From: Afipia sp. 1NLS2
GTDB lineage: Bacteria > Pseudomonadota > Alphaproteobacteria > Rhizobiales > Xanthobacteraceae
Assembly (NCBI RefSeq): GCF_000178995.1
Contig: NZ_ADVZ01000002.1
Location: forward strand, 310,001-374,000
Direction of reading: 5' to 3'
Length of the DNA stretch: 64,000 bases
Shown piece after piece: positions 1 to 10,448 of this stretch; positions within the stretch are counted from its first letter, which is position 1; each line of letters begins with the position of its first letter. The position numbers and the translations under genes were made by a program. Below the pieces are notes generated by a model. That model worked only from the letters and a program-made list of their open reading frames with translations. It ran no database searches and was not told the DNA's origin.

Positions 1-2
1 AG

Positions 3-1337
3 GCAGCGATGCCCGAGGATTTGCGCGCCTTCGTGCAGCGGGCGCTGTCCACGCCGGATGACGACGTACTGGTGGTGGATGGGCTGCTCGCGATGAACGA
101 ACTGTCGCAACTGACTCGCGTCGATCGTCCCGATCTCGAATTCACGCCTTATGTGCCGCGCCATCCCGAACGCGTCCGCGACCATGGCGGCGATATTTTC
201 GCGGCGATCCGGCAGAAGGACCTTATCGTCCATCACCCTTACGAGTCGTTCGACATCGTCGTGCAGTTCCTGCAACAGGCGGCGCGCGATCCTGATGTCG
301 TGGCGATCAAGCAGACGCTGTATCGCACCTCGCGGGATTCCCCAATCGTGCGCACGCTGGCGGAAGCGGCGGAGGCGGGCAAGTCGGTCACGGCGCTGGT
401 TGAGTTGAAGGCGCGTTTCGACGAGGAGGCCAACATCCGCTGGGCGCGCAATCTCGAGCGCGCGGGCGTGCAGGTCGTCTATGGTTTCCTCGAACTCAAG
501 ACCCACGCGAAACTGTCCTTCGTCGTGCGGCGCGAGGGGGGCGGGCTCACCACCTATGTCCACACCGGCACCGGCAACTATCATCCCGTGACGGCGCGCA
601 TCTACACCGACCTGTCGTATTTCACCTCCGATCCGGTGATCGCGCGCGACGCCGCGCGGGTCTTCAATTTCATCACCGGCTACGCGGAGCCCGTCGATAT
701 CGAGAAGATGGCGGTGTCGCCGCTGACGCTGCGCAAGCGCATTCTCGAACATATCGGGGCGGAGGCGAACTTCGCTCGCCACGGCAAGCCTGCCGCGATC
801 TGGATGAAGATGAATGCGCTGGTCGATCCCGATATCATCGACGCGCTTTACGCGGCCTCGCAGGCAGGTGTCTCGATTGACCTCGTGGTGCGAGGCATTT
901 GCTGCTTGCGGCCGGGCGTGCCGGGGCTATCGGAAAACATCCGCGTCAAGTCGATCATCGGCCGTTTCCTCGAGCATGGCCGCATCTATTGTTTCGGGAT
1001 GGGACACGGACTGCCGAGCGTGAAGGCTGCTGTGTATATCGCATCCGCCGACATGATGCCGCGCAACCTCGACCGCCGCGTGGAGGTGTTGTGTCCGCTG
1101 CAGAATCCCACCGTCCATTCGCAGGTTCTCGACCAGATCATGGTGGCGAATCTGGAAGACAACGAACAGAGCTGGCAGTTATTGCCGGATGGATCGTCAA
1201 CGCGTATGAAGGCCGGGAAGGGCGAGGAACCCTTCAACGTGCACAAATACTTCATGACGAATCCGAGTCTGTCCGGCCGTGGAAAATCGCTCAAAGAATC
1301 GTCGCCGCGCAGGCTCACGCGCCGCTCGAAACGCTGA
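3..1337 (+). CDS. ppk: Polyphosphate kinase PPK1, C-terminal part (5' end outside window)
   Basis: This is the C-terminal part (about 440 residues) of PPK1, which reversibly moves the terminal phosphate of ATP onto polyphosphate. The reading frame is open to the window edge, so the N-terminal domains lie upstream. The two PLD-like catalytic domains are visible. KTHAKLSF carries the expected autophosphorylated histidine, followed by the [13 protein letters not shown] segment (here [11 protein letters not shown]). The second conserved histidine is in [10 protein letters not shown], followed by [15 protein letters not shown]. The C-terminus is a short Arg/Lys/Ser-rich tail. The next gene, ppx, overlaps its 3' end, so synthesis and degradation of polyphosphate are co-transcribed. 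Confidence 0.95.
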   Translation, partial: AAMPEDLRAFVQRALSTPDDDVLVVDGLLAMNELSQLTRVDRPDLEFTPYVPRHPERVRDHGGDIFAAIRQKDLIVHHPYESFDIVVQFLQQAARDPDVVAIKQTLYRTSRDSPIVRTLAEAAEAGKSVTALVELKARFDEEANIRWARNLERAGVQVVYGFLELKTHAKLSFVVRREGGGLTTYVHTGTGNYHPVTARIYTDLSYFTSDPVIARDAARVFNFITGYAEPVDIEKMAVSPLTLRKRILEHIGAEANFARHGKPAAIWMKMNALVDPDIIDALYAASQAGVSIDLVVRGICCLRPGVPGLSENIRVKSIIGRFLEHGRIYCFGMGHGLPSVKAAVYIASADMMPRNLDRRVEVLCPLQNPTVHSQVLDQIMVANLEDNEQSWQLLPDGSSTRMKAGKGEEPFNVHKYFMTNPSLSGRGKSLKESSPRRLTRRSKR

Positions 1338-2883
1338 CCCGGCTTCTGTCGTGCGGTCGCGCGCGTTGCGGCCGCACCCCTCAGTTCGTCGCAAGCCAAA
1401 AGAGAAAACGGTCGGCGTCATCGACATCGGCTCGAACTCGGTGCGCCTTGTCGTCTACGAGGAATTGACGCGCAGCCTCGCGCCGATCTTCAACGAGAAG
1501 GTCCTGTGCGGACTGGGGCGCGCGGTGCAGACCACGGGGCTGCTCGGCGAGAGCGAGGTCGCGAAGGCGCTGACCGCGTTGCGGCGGTTTCATGCACTTT
1601 GCAAATTGATGAAGGTCGGGCAGCTTTATGCCATTGCCACCGCCGCTTGCCGCGATGCGACCAACGGCCCGGCATTCATCGCCAAGGCGGAGCGCATCTG
1701 CGGCGTCGATATCGAAGTCCTGTCCGGTGCGCGCGAAGCCAAACTGTCCGCGCTCGGCGTGGTGTCCGGCGTACACAGGCCGGACGGCATCGTCGGTGAC
1801 CTCGGCGGCGGTTCGCTGGAATTGATCGACGTGCGTGGCCATCGCGTGCGCTCCGGCGTCACGCTGCCGCTTGGCGGGCTTGCGCTGCAGGATTCCTCGC
1901 AGAAATCGATCAAGAAGGCCGTGCGTATCGTGCGCACCAAACTTGCCGCGGTGCCGCAACTGCTGGAAGGCAGGGGGCGTACTTTCTATGCGGTGGGTGG
2001 CACATGGCGTGCGCTGGCGCGCATTCACATTCTCCAGAGCGGTTATCCGCTGCGGGTGATGCACGGCTACAGCCTTCCGGCCGCGAGCGCGCTCGATTTC
2101 GTCCGCCGCCTGCGCAAGCTGGTGCTGAACAACATGCTGGCCGACGTGGAAACAGTGACGGAAGCCCGCCGCCCGCTGCTGGCCTATGCCGCGCTGGTTC
2201 TCGAATACATCATCCTCACGGCAAAACCCGAGACGGTGATGTTCTCGAGCTTCGGCGTCCGCGAGGGCTTGCTGTACGAGATGCTGCCCGAGCCGGTACG
2301 CAGGGAGGACGGCCTGCTTTCGACCGCGCGCCATCTGAACGATCTGCGCTCGCGGGCGCCGGATCACGCCGATGATTTGATCGACTGGACTGACCGTTTC
2401 GTCAGGGTCGCGAAAATCAAGGAGACCGAGGAGGATCGGCGGTTGCGCCATGCCGCATGTTTGTTGTCCGATCTCGGCTGGCGCGCGCATCCCGATTATC
2501 GCGGCGACGAGACGCTGCATGTCATCGCCAACGGCAATTTCGGCGCGGCAACCCATGAGGAGCGTGTGTTCCTCGCGCTCGCGGTTTATTTCCGCTATGC
2601 GGGCATCGGCGAGAAGAACCAGCCGCGCACCGGGCTGAGCGTGCTGCTGTCACCCGCGATGTCAGAACGCGCACGGCTGGTCGGACAGATGTTGCGTGTC
2701 GGGCATCTGGTCTCTGCCGCGCATCCGGGTGTGTTGCCCGCGACGCATTTTAGGGCGCGGGGGCGGAAGCTCGTTCTGGCGTTTGATCGGCGAATCGGCG
2801 GTCTGGTGGGCGACCGCATCAGTAATCGCTTCAAGCAGCTCGCGCGGCTGGTGGGGCGTAGCGGCGTGGCCGAAGTACACTAA
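1279..2883 (+). CDS. ppx: Exopolyphosphatase / Ppx-GppA phosphatase
   Basis: Ppx/GppA family enzyme (ASKHA fold) that removes terminal phosphates from polyphosphate or pppGpp. The phosphate-binding motif [14 protein letters not shown] lies at residues 48-60 and the second nucleotide-type loop [12 protein letters not shown] near 172. A C-terminal helical HD-like region follows. The longest frame starts at a GTG at 1279, inside ppk. A GTG at 1351 would remove a basic, poorly conserved extension and is an equally good start. The 534-residue maximum length is normal for the family. The overlap with ppk supports translational coupling. Whether polyphosphate or pppGpp is the main substrate cannot be told from sequence alone. 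Confidence 0.92.
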   Translation: MENRSKNRRRAGSRAARNADPASVVRSRALRPHPSVRRKPKEKTVGVIDIGSNSVRLVVYEELTRSLAPIFNEKVLCGLGRAVQTTGLLGESEVAKALTALRRFHALCKLMKVGQLYAIATAACRDATNGPAFIAKAERICGVDIEVLSGAREAKLSALGVVSGVHRPDGIVGDLGGGSLELIDVRGHRVRSGVTLPLGGLALQDSSQKSIKKAVRIVRTKLAAVPQLLEGRGRTFYAVGGTWRALARIHILQSGYPLRVMHGYSLPAASALDFVRRLRKLVLNNMLADVETVTEARRPLLAYAALVLEYIILTAKPETVMFSSFGVREGLLYEMLPEPVRREDGLLSTARHLNDLRSRAPDHADDLIDWTDRFVRVAKIKETEEDRRLRHAACLLSDLGWRAHPDYRGDETLHVIANGNFGAATHEERVFLALAVYFRYAGIGEKNQPRTGLSVLLSPAMSERARLVGQMLRVGHLVSAAHPGVLPATHFRARGRKLVLAFDRRIGGLVGDRISNRFKQLARLVGRSGVAEVH

Positions 2884-2888
2884 ACCGA

Positions 2889-2923
2889 CCGGCAGATTTT
2901 GCCGGACCCGGCTGCTTTTGCAG
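2889..2923 (+). promoter_or_regulatory. Tandem CCGGCNGNTTTTGCNG repeats, possible enhancer of the sigma-54 promoter
   Basis: Two head-to-tail copies of a 16-base motif, CCGGCAGATTTTGCCG and CCGGCTGCTTTTGCAG, start at 2889 and 2908 (19 bp apart, 13 of 16 bases shared). The first copy is also an inverted repeat. They sit about 70-85 bp upstream of the sigma-54-like promoter at 2975, where enhancer sites usually lie. The first copy could instead be a weak ppx terminator stem, but it has no T-run. Confidence 0.35.
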
Positions 2924-2974
2924 TGGCGGGAGAGGGAGCCCTCTCAAACATCCCTGAATTTTACATCGCTGGCG

Positions 2975-2990
2975 TGGCACGACTCCTGCA
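2975..2990 (+). promoter_or_regulatory. Sigma-54-type promoter (-24/-12)
   Basis: TGGCAC-GACTC-CTGCA matches the -24/-12 consensus TGGCACG-N4-TTGCW except for C in place of the first T of the -12 element; the essential GG and GC are at the right spacing. Expected transcription start is near 3002, about 30 bases before the ATG at 3032. Confidence 0.55.
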
Positions 2991-3031
2991 ATGCCCTTCC
3001 GAGAGGTAACAACAGCCTCCGGAGCCAGCCC

Positions 3032-4165
3032 ATGACGACCATCGGAGCCTATTCGACATCGCTGCTCAATTCCGCTTCGCAAGGATACGCGACGACGACA
3101 GCGCAGCCGAGCCTCGCACAGGTGCTGGACGAGCAAAATTCCGATTCGTCATCTTCCTCATCGACCAATGTGACGCTCTCGGATGCGGCGAAAAGCTATC
3201 TCGCAAGCATGCAGGATGCGGCTGCGACCGGCGACAGCGCAGACGTATCGCTCGACACGCTCGCGGCGAATGCGCGCGCATGGTTCGATACGCAATACGA
3301 TTCACTCGGTATTTCGTCGGCGATGCTCGATGGCAAGGTGGCCGTCGACTTCAGTTCGCAGAGCCGTGCCACGCTGTCGGCCGTGGCCTCCAATACCGAT
3401 GGCCTTTTCACCTCGGACGAGAGTGCGGCCGCAACCAGCGAATTGCAGGCGCGTTTCAACAACGCGATGGCGTCGCATGTCGTCATCGCCCGCCACACGG
3501 GGGACTATGCGAGCCTCTATCAGGCGGCGTCCGACTATCTCGATCAGGCGAGCGACGGCGAGAAGGCAACGGCTGCCTGGAAAGCGCAGAAGCTTGCTGT
3601 CACAACTGGCCTGTCTGCCGCCAACAGCAATTTTGGGAAGGCACCGGACACGGGTGACGCCAACGATCCCGTCGCGGCGCTGCTCGACGGACCCGACAGC
3701 GGTATCACCACGCTCGGCTCCGATGCGACGACCTCGCAGGTTGCTGCCAATGCCCGCGCGATGCTCGACGATCAGGAAAACAAGGCCAAGGATAACGGAA
3801 CCACGCTGTCGTTCTACTCGTCGCAGACCAGCGGGCAGAAGGTCGATTTTACGAATTTCGACAACCGGACGCTCGCAACGATCATGCTCAATCCGGATTC
3901 GTCTTTCTCCAGCGACGAAATCTATGCTGCGAAGCAGGAACTCAATCAGCGAACACGCACCGCGATGTACAATACGCTGTTCCCGAGCAGTAACGGCAGC
4001 CCTGATTCAAGCTCGACCGGTGCGCTCGGCCTGATGCAAACCTACAACAACATGAGTGCGGAGGAGAAAACCGTGCTGGGCGTGACTGACACCACCACGA
4101 GTCGTGTGTTGGCAAGCTACAAGACCCAGCAGTCGGTGCAGAACACGCTGGCGTCGTATCTCTAA
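3032..4165 (+). CDS. Uncharacterised Ser/Thr-rich protein with two internal repeats
   Basis: A 377-residue protein I do not recognise at family level. Start is the ATG at 3032, preceded by GGAG at 3021; the open frame extends upstream but without a ribosome site. There is no signal peptide or membrane segment. The N-terminus is Ser/Thr/Gln-rich (a run of Ser near residue 40). The body has two copies of a roughly 85-residue module. Each begins with AANARA followed by a Trp/Leu-Asp, then VDF, a segment on the pattern RxTLxxxxxNxDxxFxSDE, and an xELxxRxxxAM end. Composition resembles secreted or flagellum-associated low-complexity proteins, but that is only a guess. A sigma-54-like promoter lies just upstream. 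Confidence 0.8.
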   Translation: MTTIGAYSTSLLNSASQGYATTTAQPSLAQVLDEQNSDSSSSSSTNVTLSDAAKSYLASMQDAAATGDSADVSLDTLAANARAWFDTQYDSLGISSAMLDGKVAVDFSSQSRATLSAVASNTDGLFTSDESAAATSELQARFNNAMASHVVIARHTGDYASLYQAASDYLDQASDGEKATAAWKAQKLAVTTGLSAANSNFGKAPDTGDANDPVAALLDGPDSGITTLGSDATTSQVAANARAMLDDQENKAKDNGTTLSFYSSQTSGQKVDFTNFDNRTLATIMLNPDSSFSSDEIYAAKQELNQRTRTAMYNTLFPSSNGSPDSSSTGALGLMQTYNNMSAEEKTVLGVTDTTTSRVLASYKTQQSVQNTLASYL

Positions 4166-4173
4166 GACTGGAG

Positions 4174-5322
4174 CTATTTGCGCTCGGTGCCGATCACGCG
4201 GCCTTTTTCGATCGCCAGCGCAAGCTTGCCGTGCTTGAGCGCGAGCGCGGATTCTCCGAACAGCTCCCGTCGCCAGCCGTGCATGGCGGCAACGTCGGCC
4301 TCGTCGTCGGCGGCGATCTGTTCGAGATCGTCCACCGTGGCGATGATCTTGCTCGCGACCGCATGCTTCTCGGAGGTCATCCGCAGCAGCACTTTCAGAA
4401 GCTCGACGGTAGCCCCGGTGTTGCCGTTGCCGCGCGGCTTGTCGAGCTTGGGCAGCGTCGCGGGATCGCGATCGACCCCGCGTCTCACCGCCTCGACGAT
4501 GTCCTGCCCCCAGCGCGAGCGATCGAAGCCTTTCGGCAGCGAGCGCAGGTGCGCGAGCTTCTCCAGCGTCGTCGGCGCGTGGGTGGCGATGTCGCCGATG
4601 GCGTCATCCTTCAACACGCGCGAGCGCGGCACGTCGCGGGTCTGCGCCTCGCGCTCGCGCCATGCCGCGACCTCGATCAGGACGGCGAGGTCGCGCGGCT
4701 TGCGCACGCGGGTCTTGAGGCGCTCCCAGGCGCGCTCCGGTGGTGCGTTATAGGTGGAGGGCGAGGTGAGGACGTCCATTTCCTCGCTCACCCAGTCGGC
4801 GCGCTTGCGTTTCTTGAGGTCGGCATCAAGTGCCGTGAACACGTCGCGCAGATGGGTGACGTCGGCAAGCGCGTAGGCGCTCTGTTCCTTGGTCAACGGG
4901 CGGCGTGACCAATCGGTGAAGCGGTGGGTCTTGTCGAGCTTGTGCCCGGTGATGCGGCCGACAAGCTGATCGTAGGCGATGGAATCGCCATAGCCGAGCA
5001 CCATGGCGGCGACCTGTGTATCGAACACCGGATGCGGGACGATCCCGGCCAGATGCCAGACGATCTCGATGTCCTGCCGCGCGGCATGGAAGACCTTCAG
5101 AACCTTCTCGTCGGCCATGAGATCGAAGAACGGCTTGAGGTCGATGCCTTCGGCAAGGGCATCCACGACCACTGCTTCGTCGGAGCTGGCGAGCTGCACC
5201 ACGCAGAGCAGGGGATAGTAGGTCGTCTCGCGCAGAAACTCGGTGTCGACGGTGACGAACGGGTGCCGGGCGAGCCGCGCGCAGACGGCGGCCAGTTGCT
5301 CGGTGCTGGTAATCAATTCCAT
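4174..5322 (-). CDS. rnd: Ribonuclease D
   Basis: RNase D is a 3'-5' exoribonuclease that trims tRNA and other small RNA 3' ends. The DEDD exonuclease motifs are all present: [10 protein letters not shown] near residue 25, [12 protein letters not shown] near 80 and [13 protein letters not shown] near 160. An HRDC-type helical domain follows ([26 protein letters not shown] in two parts around residue 215). The frame is open up to 5400, but the ATG at 5322 gives [11 protein letters not shown] and 382 residues, the usual length. It is divergent from aspS, a common alphaproteobacterial arrangement. Confidence 0.93.
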   Translation of the reverse strand: MELITSTEQLAAVCARLARHPFVTVDTEFLRETTYYPLLCVVQLASSDEAVVVDALAEGIDLKPFFDLMADEKVLKVFHAARQDIEIVWHLAGIVPHPVFDTQVAAMVLGYGDSIAYDQLVGRITGHKLDKTHRFTDWSRRPLTKEQSAYALADVTHLRDVFTALDADLKKRKRADWVSEEMDVLTSPSTYNAPPERAWERLKTRVRKPRDLAVLIEVAAWREREAQTRDVPRSRVLKDDAIGDIATHAPTTLEKLAHLRSLPKGFDRSRWGQDIVEAVRRGVDRDPATLPKLDKPRGNGNTGATVELLKVLLRMTSEKHAVASKIIATVDDLEQIAADDEADVAAMHGWRRELFGESALALKHGKLALAIEKGRVIGTERK

Positions 5323-5711
5323 GGCTGCTGCATAAACGTTCCTCGGCCGGATGTCGCGTCCGTTTGGGCGGATGACCGATTTTTTGATCTGCTTTTTCAA
5401 GCAATCTGAAGGGGTAACGTCAACCGCCCATCCCCTCGCGGCGGATTTGGCGGGACGGTTTCCTATTTCCGGAATCTGGAGAAGTGGCTCGCCCGGAGCC
5501 CGGCGATCAGGCCGGAGGAAGTTGAGGCCGGAGCTCGGCCAGCTTTTCAGGTGGTGATATTTTGTATTGTTTTTATTGGCCTTTTAGGCCGATTTGCCCC
5601 CGCTTTCGGCGATCCCTCGGTTGCCCGGTGAACCCGGCTCGGGTAAACCCCTGCCACGCGCGCCCGTCCGCGCTTTTCCGATTCTTTGTTCGACCCTTTT
5701 TCAGGATTCCC
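5323..5711. other. Intergenic region between rnd and aspS
   Basis: 389 bases between divergent starts. It should hold both promoters. Visible elements are a small stem TGCTT-TTTC-AAGCA near 5391, a near-palindrome GGCCGGAGCTCGGCC near 5527, an AT-rich stretch at 5557-5580 (possible aspS -10 area) and GGCC-TTTTA-GGCC near 5579. No RNA gene or convincing ORF was seen. Confidence 0.4.
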
Positions 5712-7484
5712 ATGCATCGCTACCGGTCCCATACCTGCGGCGCGCTCCGCGAGAGCGACATCGACTCCAACGTTCGCCTGTCGGGCTGGTGCCACCGCAT
5801 CCGCGATCACGGCGGTCTCCTGTTCATCGACCTGCGCGATCATTACGGCATGACGCAATGCGTCATCGACCCGGATTCCAAGGCGTTCAAGCTGGCGGAA
5901 AAGCTGCGCTCGGAGTGGGTGGTGAAGATCGACGGCAAGGTTCGCCGCCGCCCCGAGGGCACCGACAATCCCGATCTGCCGACCGGTGCCGTCGAGGTGT
6001 TCATCGCCGACATCGAAGTGCTGGGCGAGGCGGCCGAACTGCCGCTGCCGGTGTTTGGCGATCTGGAATACCCCGAAGAGGTCAGGCTGAAATACCGCTT
6101 TCTCGATCTGCGCCGCGAGAAGCTTCACCAGAACATCATGACTCGCGGGCAAATCATTGATTCCATGCGGGCGCGGATGAAGAAGGAAGGCTTCTTCGAA
6201 TTCCAGACCCCGATCCTGACCGCGTCCTCGCCGGAAGGCGCACGTGACTTCCTGGTGCCGTCGCGCATCCATGCCGGCAAGTTCTACGCGCTGCCGCAGG
6301 CGCCGCAGCAGTACAAGCAACTCCTGATGATGTCGGGCTTCGACCGTTACTTCCAGATCGCGCCGTGCTTCCGCGACGAGGACCCGCGCGCCGACCGCCT
6401 GCCGGGCGAGTTCTATCAGCTCGACCTCGAGATGAGCTTTGTCACGCAAGACGATGTTTTTGCTGCGATGGAGCCGGTCATCACCGGCGTGTTCGAGGAT
6501 TTTGCCAACGGCAAGCCGGTGACGAAGAACTGGCCGCGCATTCCGTTCGCCGAGAGCTTGCGCAAATACGGCACCGACAAGCCGGACCTGCGCAATCCGC
6601 TGATCATGCAGAACGTCTCCGAGCACTTTCGTGGTTCGGGTTTCAAGGTGTTCGCACGCATGCTGGAGCAGGCGGGTAACGAGGTCTGGGCTATTCCGGG
6701 GCCGGGCGGCGGGTCGCGCGCGTTCTGCGACCGCATGAATTCGTGGGCGCAGGGCGAGGGCCAGCCGGGCCTCGGCTACATTATGTGGCGTGAAGGTGGC
6801 GAGGGCGCAGGGCCGCTCGCCAATAACATCGGCCCCGAGCGTACCGCCGCGATCCGCACGCAACTCGGCCTCAAGGACGGCGATGCCGCGTTCTTCGTCG
6901 CGGGCGATCCGCAGAAGTTCTGGAAGTTCGCAGGTCTCGCCCGCACCAAACTCGGCGAGGAATTGAACCTGATCGACAAGGACCGGTTTGAGTTGGCCTG
7001 GATCGTCGACTTCCCGATGTACGAATATAACGAGGAGGAGAAGAAGGTCGACTTCTCCCACAATCCGTTCTCGATGCCGCAGGGCGGTCTTGAAGCGTTG
7101 CAGACGCAGGACCCGCTCACCATCAAGGCGTTCCAGTACGACATCGCCTGCAACGGCTACGAGATCGCCTCGGGCGGTATCCGCAACCACAAGCCTGCCG
7201 CGATGGTGAAGGCGTTCGAGATCGCCGGTTACGGTGAGGAAACCGTGGTGGAGCGCTTCGGCGGTATGTACCGCGCCTTCCAGTATGGTGCTCCGCCGCA
7301 TGGCGGCATGGCGGCGGGGGTAGACCGAATCGTTATGCTGTTATGCGGAACGAACAACTTGCGCGAAATCTCGCTTTTCCCGATGAACCAGCGTGCGGAA
7401 GATCTGCTGATGGGCGCGCCGTCGGACGTATCAACCAAGCAGTTGCGTGAACTGCACATCAGGCTCAACCTTCCACAAAACTGA
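5712..7484 (+). CDS. aspS: Aspartyl-tRNA synthetase (probably non-discriminating)
   Basis: Class IIb synthetase charging tRNA-Asp, 590 residues, normal bacterial length. An N-terminal OB anticodon-binding domain (residues 1-105) is followed by the catalytic core. Motif 2 is [15 protein letters not shown], the bacterial GAD insertion lies in the middle, and motif 3 is [12 protein letters not shown] near the C-terminus. The start at 5712 gives [10 protein letters not shown]; the upstream open frame has no conserved residues. The anticodon domain reads RIRDHGG, with His where E. coli-type discriminating enzymes have Leu. This is the signature of enzymes that also charge tRNA-Asn for GatCAB amidation. 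Confidence 0.96.
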   Translation: MHRYRSHTCGALRESDIDSNVRLSGWCHRIRDHGGLLFIDLRDHYGMTQCVIDPDSKAFKLAEKLRSEWVVKIDGKVRRRPEGTDNPDLPTGAVEVFIADIEVLGEAAELPLPVFGDLEYPEEVRLKYRFLDLRREKLHQNIMTRGQIIDSMRARMKKEGFFEFQTPILTASSPEGARDFLVPSRIHAGKFYALPQAPQQYKQLLMMSGFDRYFQIAPCFRDEDPRADRLPGEFYQLDLEMSFVTQDDVFAAMEPVITGVFEDFANGKPVTKNWPRIPFAESLRKYGTDKPDLRNPLIMQNVSEHFRGSGFKVFARMLEQAGNEVWAIPGPGGGSRAFCDRMNSWAQGEGQPGLGYIMWREGGEGAGPLANNIGPERTAAIRTQLGLKDGDAAFFVAGDPQKFWKFAGLARTKLGEELNLIDKDRFELAWIVDFPMYEYNEEEKKVDFSHNPFSMPQGGLEALQTQDPLTIKAFQYDIACNGYEIASGGIRNHKPAAMVKAFEIAGYGEETVVERFGGMYRAFQYGAPPHGGMAAGVDRIVMLLCGTNNLREISLFPMNQRAEDLLMGAPSDVSTKQLRELHIRLNLPQN

Positions 7485-7531
7485 TCGAGGGAGCGCCGAG
7501 ACCACATCGGCGGAAAGCATTGGCTTCAGAA

Positions 7532-9832
7532 ATGGGAAATTCGTCGGACGAGTTACGTAACGCGGCGTTGTCCTACCATCGCCTGCCGCGTCCCGGTAAG
7601 TTCGAGATCCAGGCGACCAAGCCGCTCGGCAACCAGCGCGACCTGGCATTGGCCTACACGCCGGGCGTTGCGGCGGCTTGCGAAGTGATCGCCGCCGATC
7701 CCGCGCAGGCAGCCTCGCTGACGATCCGCTCCAACCTCGTCGCTGTCGTCACCAACGGCACCGCCGTTCTCGGCCTTGGCAATATCGGCCCGCTGGCGTC
7801 CAAGCCGGTGATGGAAGGCAAGGCGGTCCTGTTCAAGAAGTTCGCCGGCATCGATGTGTTCGACATCGAAATCGATGCGCACACCGTTTCTCATGTCGTG
7901 GATACCGTGGCCGCGCTGGAGCCGACCTTCGGCGGCATCAACCTCGAGGACATCAAGGCGCCCGAGTGCTTCGAGATCGAGGAGCAGCTCAAGGCAAAAA
8001 TGAAAATCCCGGTGTTCCATGATGACCAGCATGGCACCGCGATCATCGTCTGCGCCGCGATCCGCAACGCGCTGGTGCTGAACGGCAAGAAGCTCGAAGA
8101 CATCAAGATCGTGACGGCGGGAGCGGGAGCTGCGGCGCTCGCCTGTCTCAACCTTCTCGTGTCGATGGGCGCCAAGCGCGAGAACATCTGGGTCAACGAC
8201 ATCGACGGTCTCGTTTATGAGGGCCGCAATACGCTGATGGACAAATGGAAGTCCATCTACGCGCAGAAGACCGACAAGCGTACGCTGGCGGAATCCATCG
8301 TCGGCGCCGACGTGTTCCTCGGCCTTTCCGGCCCGAACGTGTTGACGCCCGAGATGCTCAAGACGATGGCGGACGGCCCGCTCATCATGGCGCTCGCCAA
8401 CCCGACGCCGGAGATCATGCCGGACGTGGCGCGCGAGGCGCGCCCCGATGCGATGATCTGCACCGGCCGCTCCGACTTCCCGAACCAGGTCAACAACGTC
8501 CTGTGCTTCCCCTTCATCTTCCGCGGCGCGCTCGATGTCGGCGCGACGGCGATCAACGAGGAGATGAAGCGCGCGGCGGTCGATGCGCTGGCGCAGTTGG
8601 CACGTGATCCGCCGTCTGACGTGGTAACGCGCGGCTTCGATGGCGCGGAGTCGACCGGCTTCGGTCCGGGTTCGCTGATTCCCGGCGCGTTCGATCCCCG
8701 CATCATCCTGCGCGTTGCGCCGGCCGTCGCCAAGGCGGCAATGGAGTCCGGCGTGGCGACACGGCCGATCGCGGATTTCGATGCCTATGTCGAGCAGCTC
8801 GACCGTTTCGTTTTCCGCTCCGGTTTCATCATGAAGCCGCTGTTCGCGAAGGCCCGCAAGGAGCCGATGCGCGTGATCTACGCCGAGGGCGAGGACGAGC
8901 GCGTCCTGCGCGCGACGCAGGCCGTGGTGGAGGAGAAGATCGCGCGTCCGATTCTGGTCGGCCGCCCCAACGTGGTGACCACGCGGCTCAAGCGTGCGGG
9001 ATTCTCGATCAAGCCGGGCGAGGATTTCGACCTCATCAATCCGGAAGACGATCCGCGTTATCGCTCTTACGTGCAGAGCTATGTCGATATCGCCGGCCGT
9101 CATGGCATCACGCCGGATGCGGCGCGCACGCTGGTGCGTACCAATTCGACCGTGATTGCGGCCCTTGCGGTCCAGCGCGGCGAGGCCGATGCGATGCTGT
9201 GCGGCGTCGATGGGCGTTACCTCAGCCATCTGCGCCGCGTTCGCGAGATCATCGGCATCCGGCCCGAACTGACCGATTATTCGGCGCTGGCGCTGCTGAT
9301 TACCAATAAGGGCTCGTACTTCATCGCCGATACGCAGATCCGCCCGAACCCGACCGCGGAGGAACTGGCGGAAATCGCCGCGCTGGCGGCCGTGCATGTG
9401 CAGCGTTTCGGTATCAAGCCCCGGATCGCCTTCCTGTCGCATTCCGATTTCGGCAGCCATGACTCGGAGTCGGCGAGGAAGATGCGCCGCGCCACCGAAC
9501 TGCTGGCGCAGTCGCACCCCGAGATCGAGGCGGACGGTGAAATGCAGGGCGACACCGCCTTGTCGGAAGTGACACGCAAGCTGGTGCTTCCGCACTCGCG
9601 TGTCGAAGGCTCGGCAAACATCATGATCATGCCGAACCTGGATGCGGCGAACATCGCCTTCCAGATGATCAAGGTGCTGTCCGGGGCGCTTCCGGTCGGA
9701 CCGATCCTGATCGGGCCGGCGAGGCCCGCGCATATCCTGACGCCGTCCGTGACCGCGCGCGGAATTCTCAACATGACGGCGGTGGCCGTTGTGGAAGCGC
9801 AGGAGCGGATGAAGCAGCCGAACCTGCTGTGA
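7532..9832 (+). CDS. maeB: NADP-dependent malic enzyme with C-terminal phosphotransacetylase-like domain
   Basis: Converts malate to pyruvate and CO2 with NADP reduction. Residues 1-420 form the malic enzyme: AYTPGVA near 45, [23 protein letters not shown] near 75 (written here as two abutting motifs), FHDDQHGTA near 165 and the Rossmann segment [13 protein letters not shown] near 195. Residues from about 440 on resemble phosphate acetyltransferase ([15 protein letters not shown]). In MaeB-type enzymes this domain is regulatory rather than catalytic. The first ATG is 7532; a TTG at 7520 close to GGAAAG is an alternative. The gene follows aspS by about 50 bases and is probably transcribed on its own or by read-through. 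Confidence 0.95.
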   Translation: MGNSSDELRNAALSYHRLPRPGKFEIQATKPLGNQRDLALAYTPGVAAACEVIAADPAQAASLTIRSNLVAVVTNGTAVLGLGNIGPLASKPVMEGKAVLFKKFAGIDVFDIEIDAHTVSHVVDTVAALEPTFGGINLEDIKAPECFEIEEQLKAKMKIPVFHDDQHGTAIIVCAAIRNALVLNGKKLEDIKIVTAGAGAAALACLNLLVSMGAKRENIWVNDIDGLVYEGRNTLMDKWKSIYAQKTDKRTLAESIVGADVFLGLSGPNVLTPEMLKTMADGPLIMALANPTPEIMPDVAREARPDAMICTGRSDFPNQVNNVLCFPFIFRGALDVGATAINEEMKRAAVDALAQLARDPPSDVVTRGFDGAESTGFGPGSLIPGAFDPRIILRVAPAVAKAAMESGVATRPIADFDAYVEQLDRFVFRSGFIMKPLFAKARKEPMRVIYAEGEDERVLRATQAVVEEKIARPILVGRPNVVTTRLKRAGFSIKPGEDFDLINPEDDPRYRSYVQSYVDIAGRHGITPDAARTLVRTNSTVIAALAVQRGEADAMLCGVDGRYLSHLRRVREIIGIRPELTDYSALALLITNKGSYFIADTQIRPNPTAEELAEIAALAAVHVQRFGIKPRIAFLSHSDFGSHDSESARKMRRATELLAQSHPEIEADGEMQGDTALSEVTRKLVLPHSRVEGSANIMIMPNLDAANIAFQMIKVLSGALPVGPILIGPARPAHILTPSVTARGILNMTAVAVVEAQERMKQPNLL

Positions 9833-9844
9833 GCCTTGCCGGGC

Positions 9845-9871
9845 AGGGAGCGCCAAGGGATGGCGCTCCTT
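9845..9871 (+). terminator. Hairpin after maeB, possible terminator
   Basis: An 11-bp stem (core GGAGCGCCA / TGGCGCTCC, loop AGGGA) lies 12 bases past the maeB stop. It is strong as RNA structure, but only two Ts follow, so intrinsic termination is uncertain. Confidence 0.4.
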
Positions 9872-9991
9872 CCGGCATCCGCTATGCTGGTCTGGCTGAC
9901 ATGATGGGGATGGCCTCAAACGGGCCGTCCTGTATGACGGCGTTGTGACTTCGTTTGTTGAACCGTTTCGCTCGGACAATGGGGATAAGTC

Positions 9992-10444
9992 ATGCCGGCG
10001 CTTTACGTCATCGGGCGGATTCTGTTCGCGGCCCTGTTTCTGGTTTCGGGCATTAACAAATTTCTCGATCTTCAAAGCGCCGCGCAGGCCATCGGCGCTC
10101 ACTTCGCCGTGCCCGCGCAATTGACGGAGTACACGTCGCAGATCGAGACCTTCACGGGGATGCCGATCACGCAGGTGATCGCCATTCTCGGCGGGGCGAT
10201 CGAGATTCTGGGTGCGCTGGCGATAGCGACCAATCTGGGCGCACGCACCTTCGCGGTGCTGCTTGCGCTGCTCCTCGTGCTCACGGTTTTCTATTTCAAC
10301 GATTTCTGGAACGCGGCCGCCACTGAGCGGACGGCGAGCCTGTTCGAGGCGTTGAAGAATCTGGCCTTGATCGGCGCGTTGTTGATGATCGCGGGCCGTC
10401 CGCGCGAACTCGCCGCGTCGGGATCATCCTACACAGATATCTGA
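9992..10444 (+). CDS. DoxX family membrane protein
   Basis: A 150-residue, four-helix inner-membrane protein of the DoxX/SURF4-like family. GRILFAALFLVSGINKFLD at the N-terminus carries the typical SGxNK motif. Further helices cover residues 60-80, 82-102 and 113-133. The family is linked to membrane redox and thiol-stress functions, but the reaction here is unknown. Start ATG at 9992 is preceded by GGGGAT. It converges with the DHFR-like gene at 10449, four bases away. Confidence 0.85.
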   Translation: MPALYVIGRILFAALFLVSGINKFLDLQSAAQAIGAHFAVPAQLTEYTSQIETFTGMPITQVIAILGGAIEILGALAIATNLGARTFAVLLALLLVLTVFYFNDFWNAAATERTASLFEALKNLALIGALLMIAGRPRELAASGSSYTDI

Positions 10445-10448
10445 GGCG

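Noticed and set aside
7553-10120. An 855-codon minus-strand frame opposite maeB
   Set aside because: Antisense shadow; maeB is fully conserved and also covers the DoxX promoter region.
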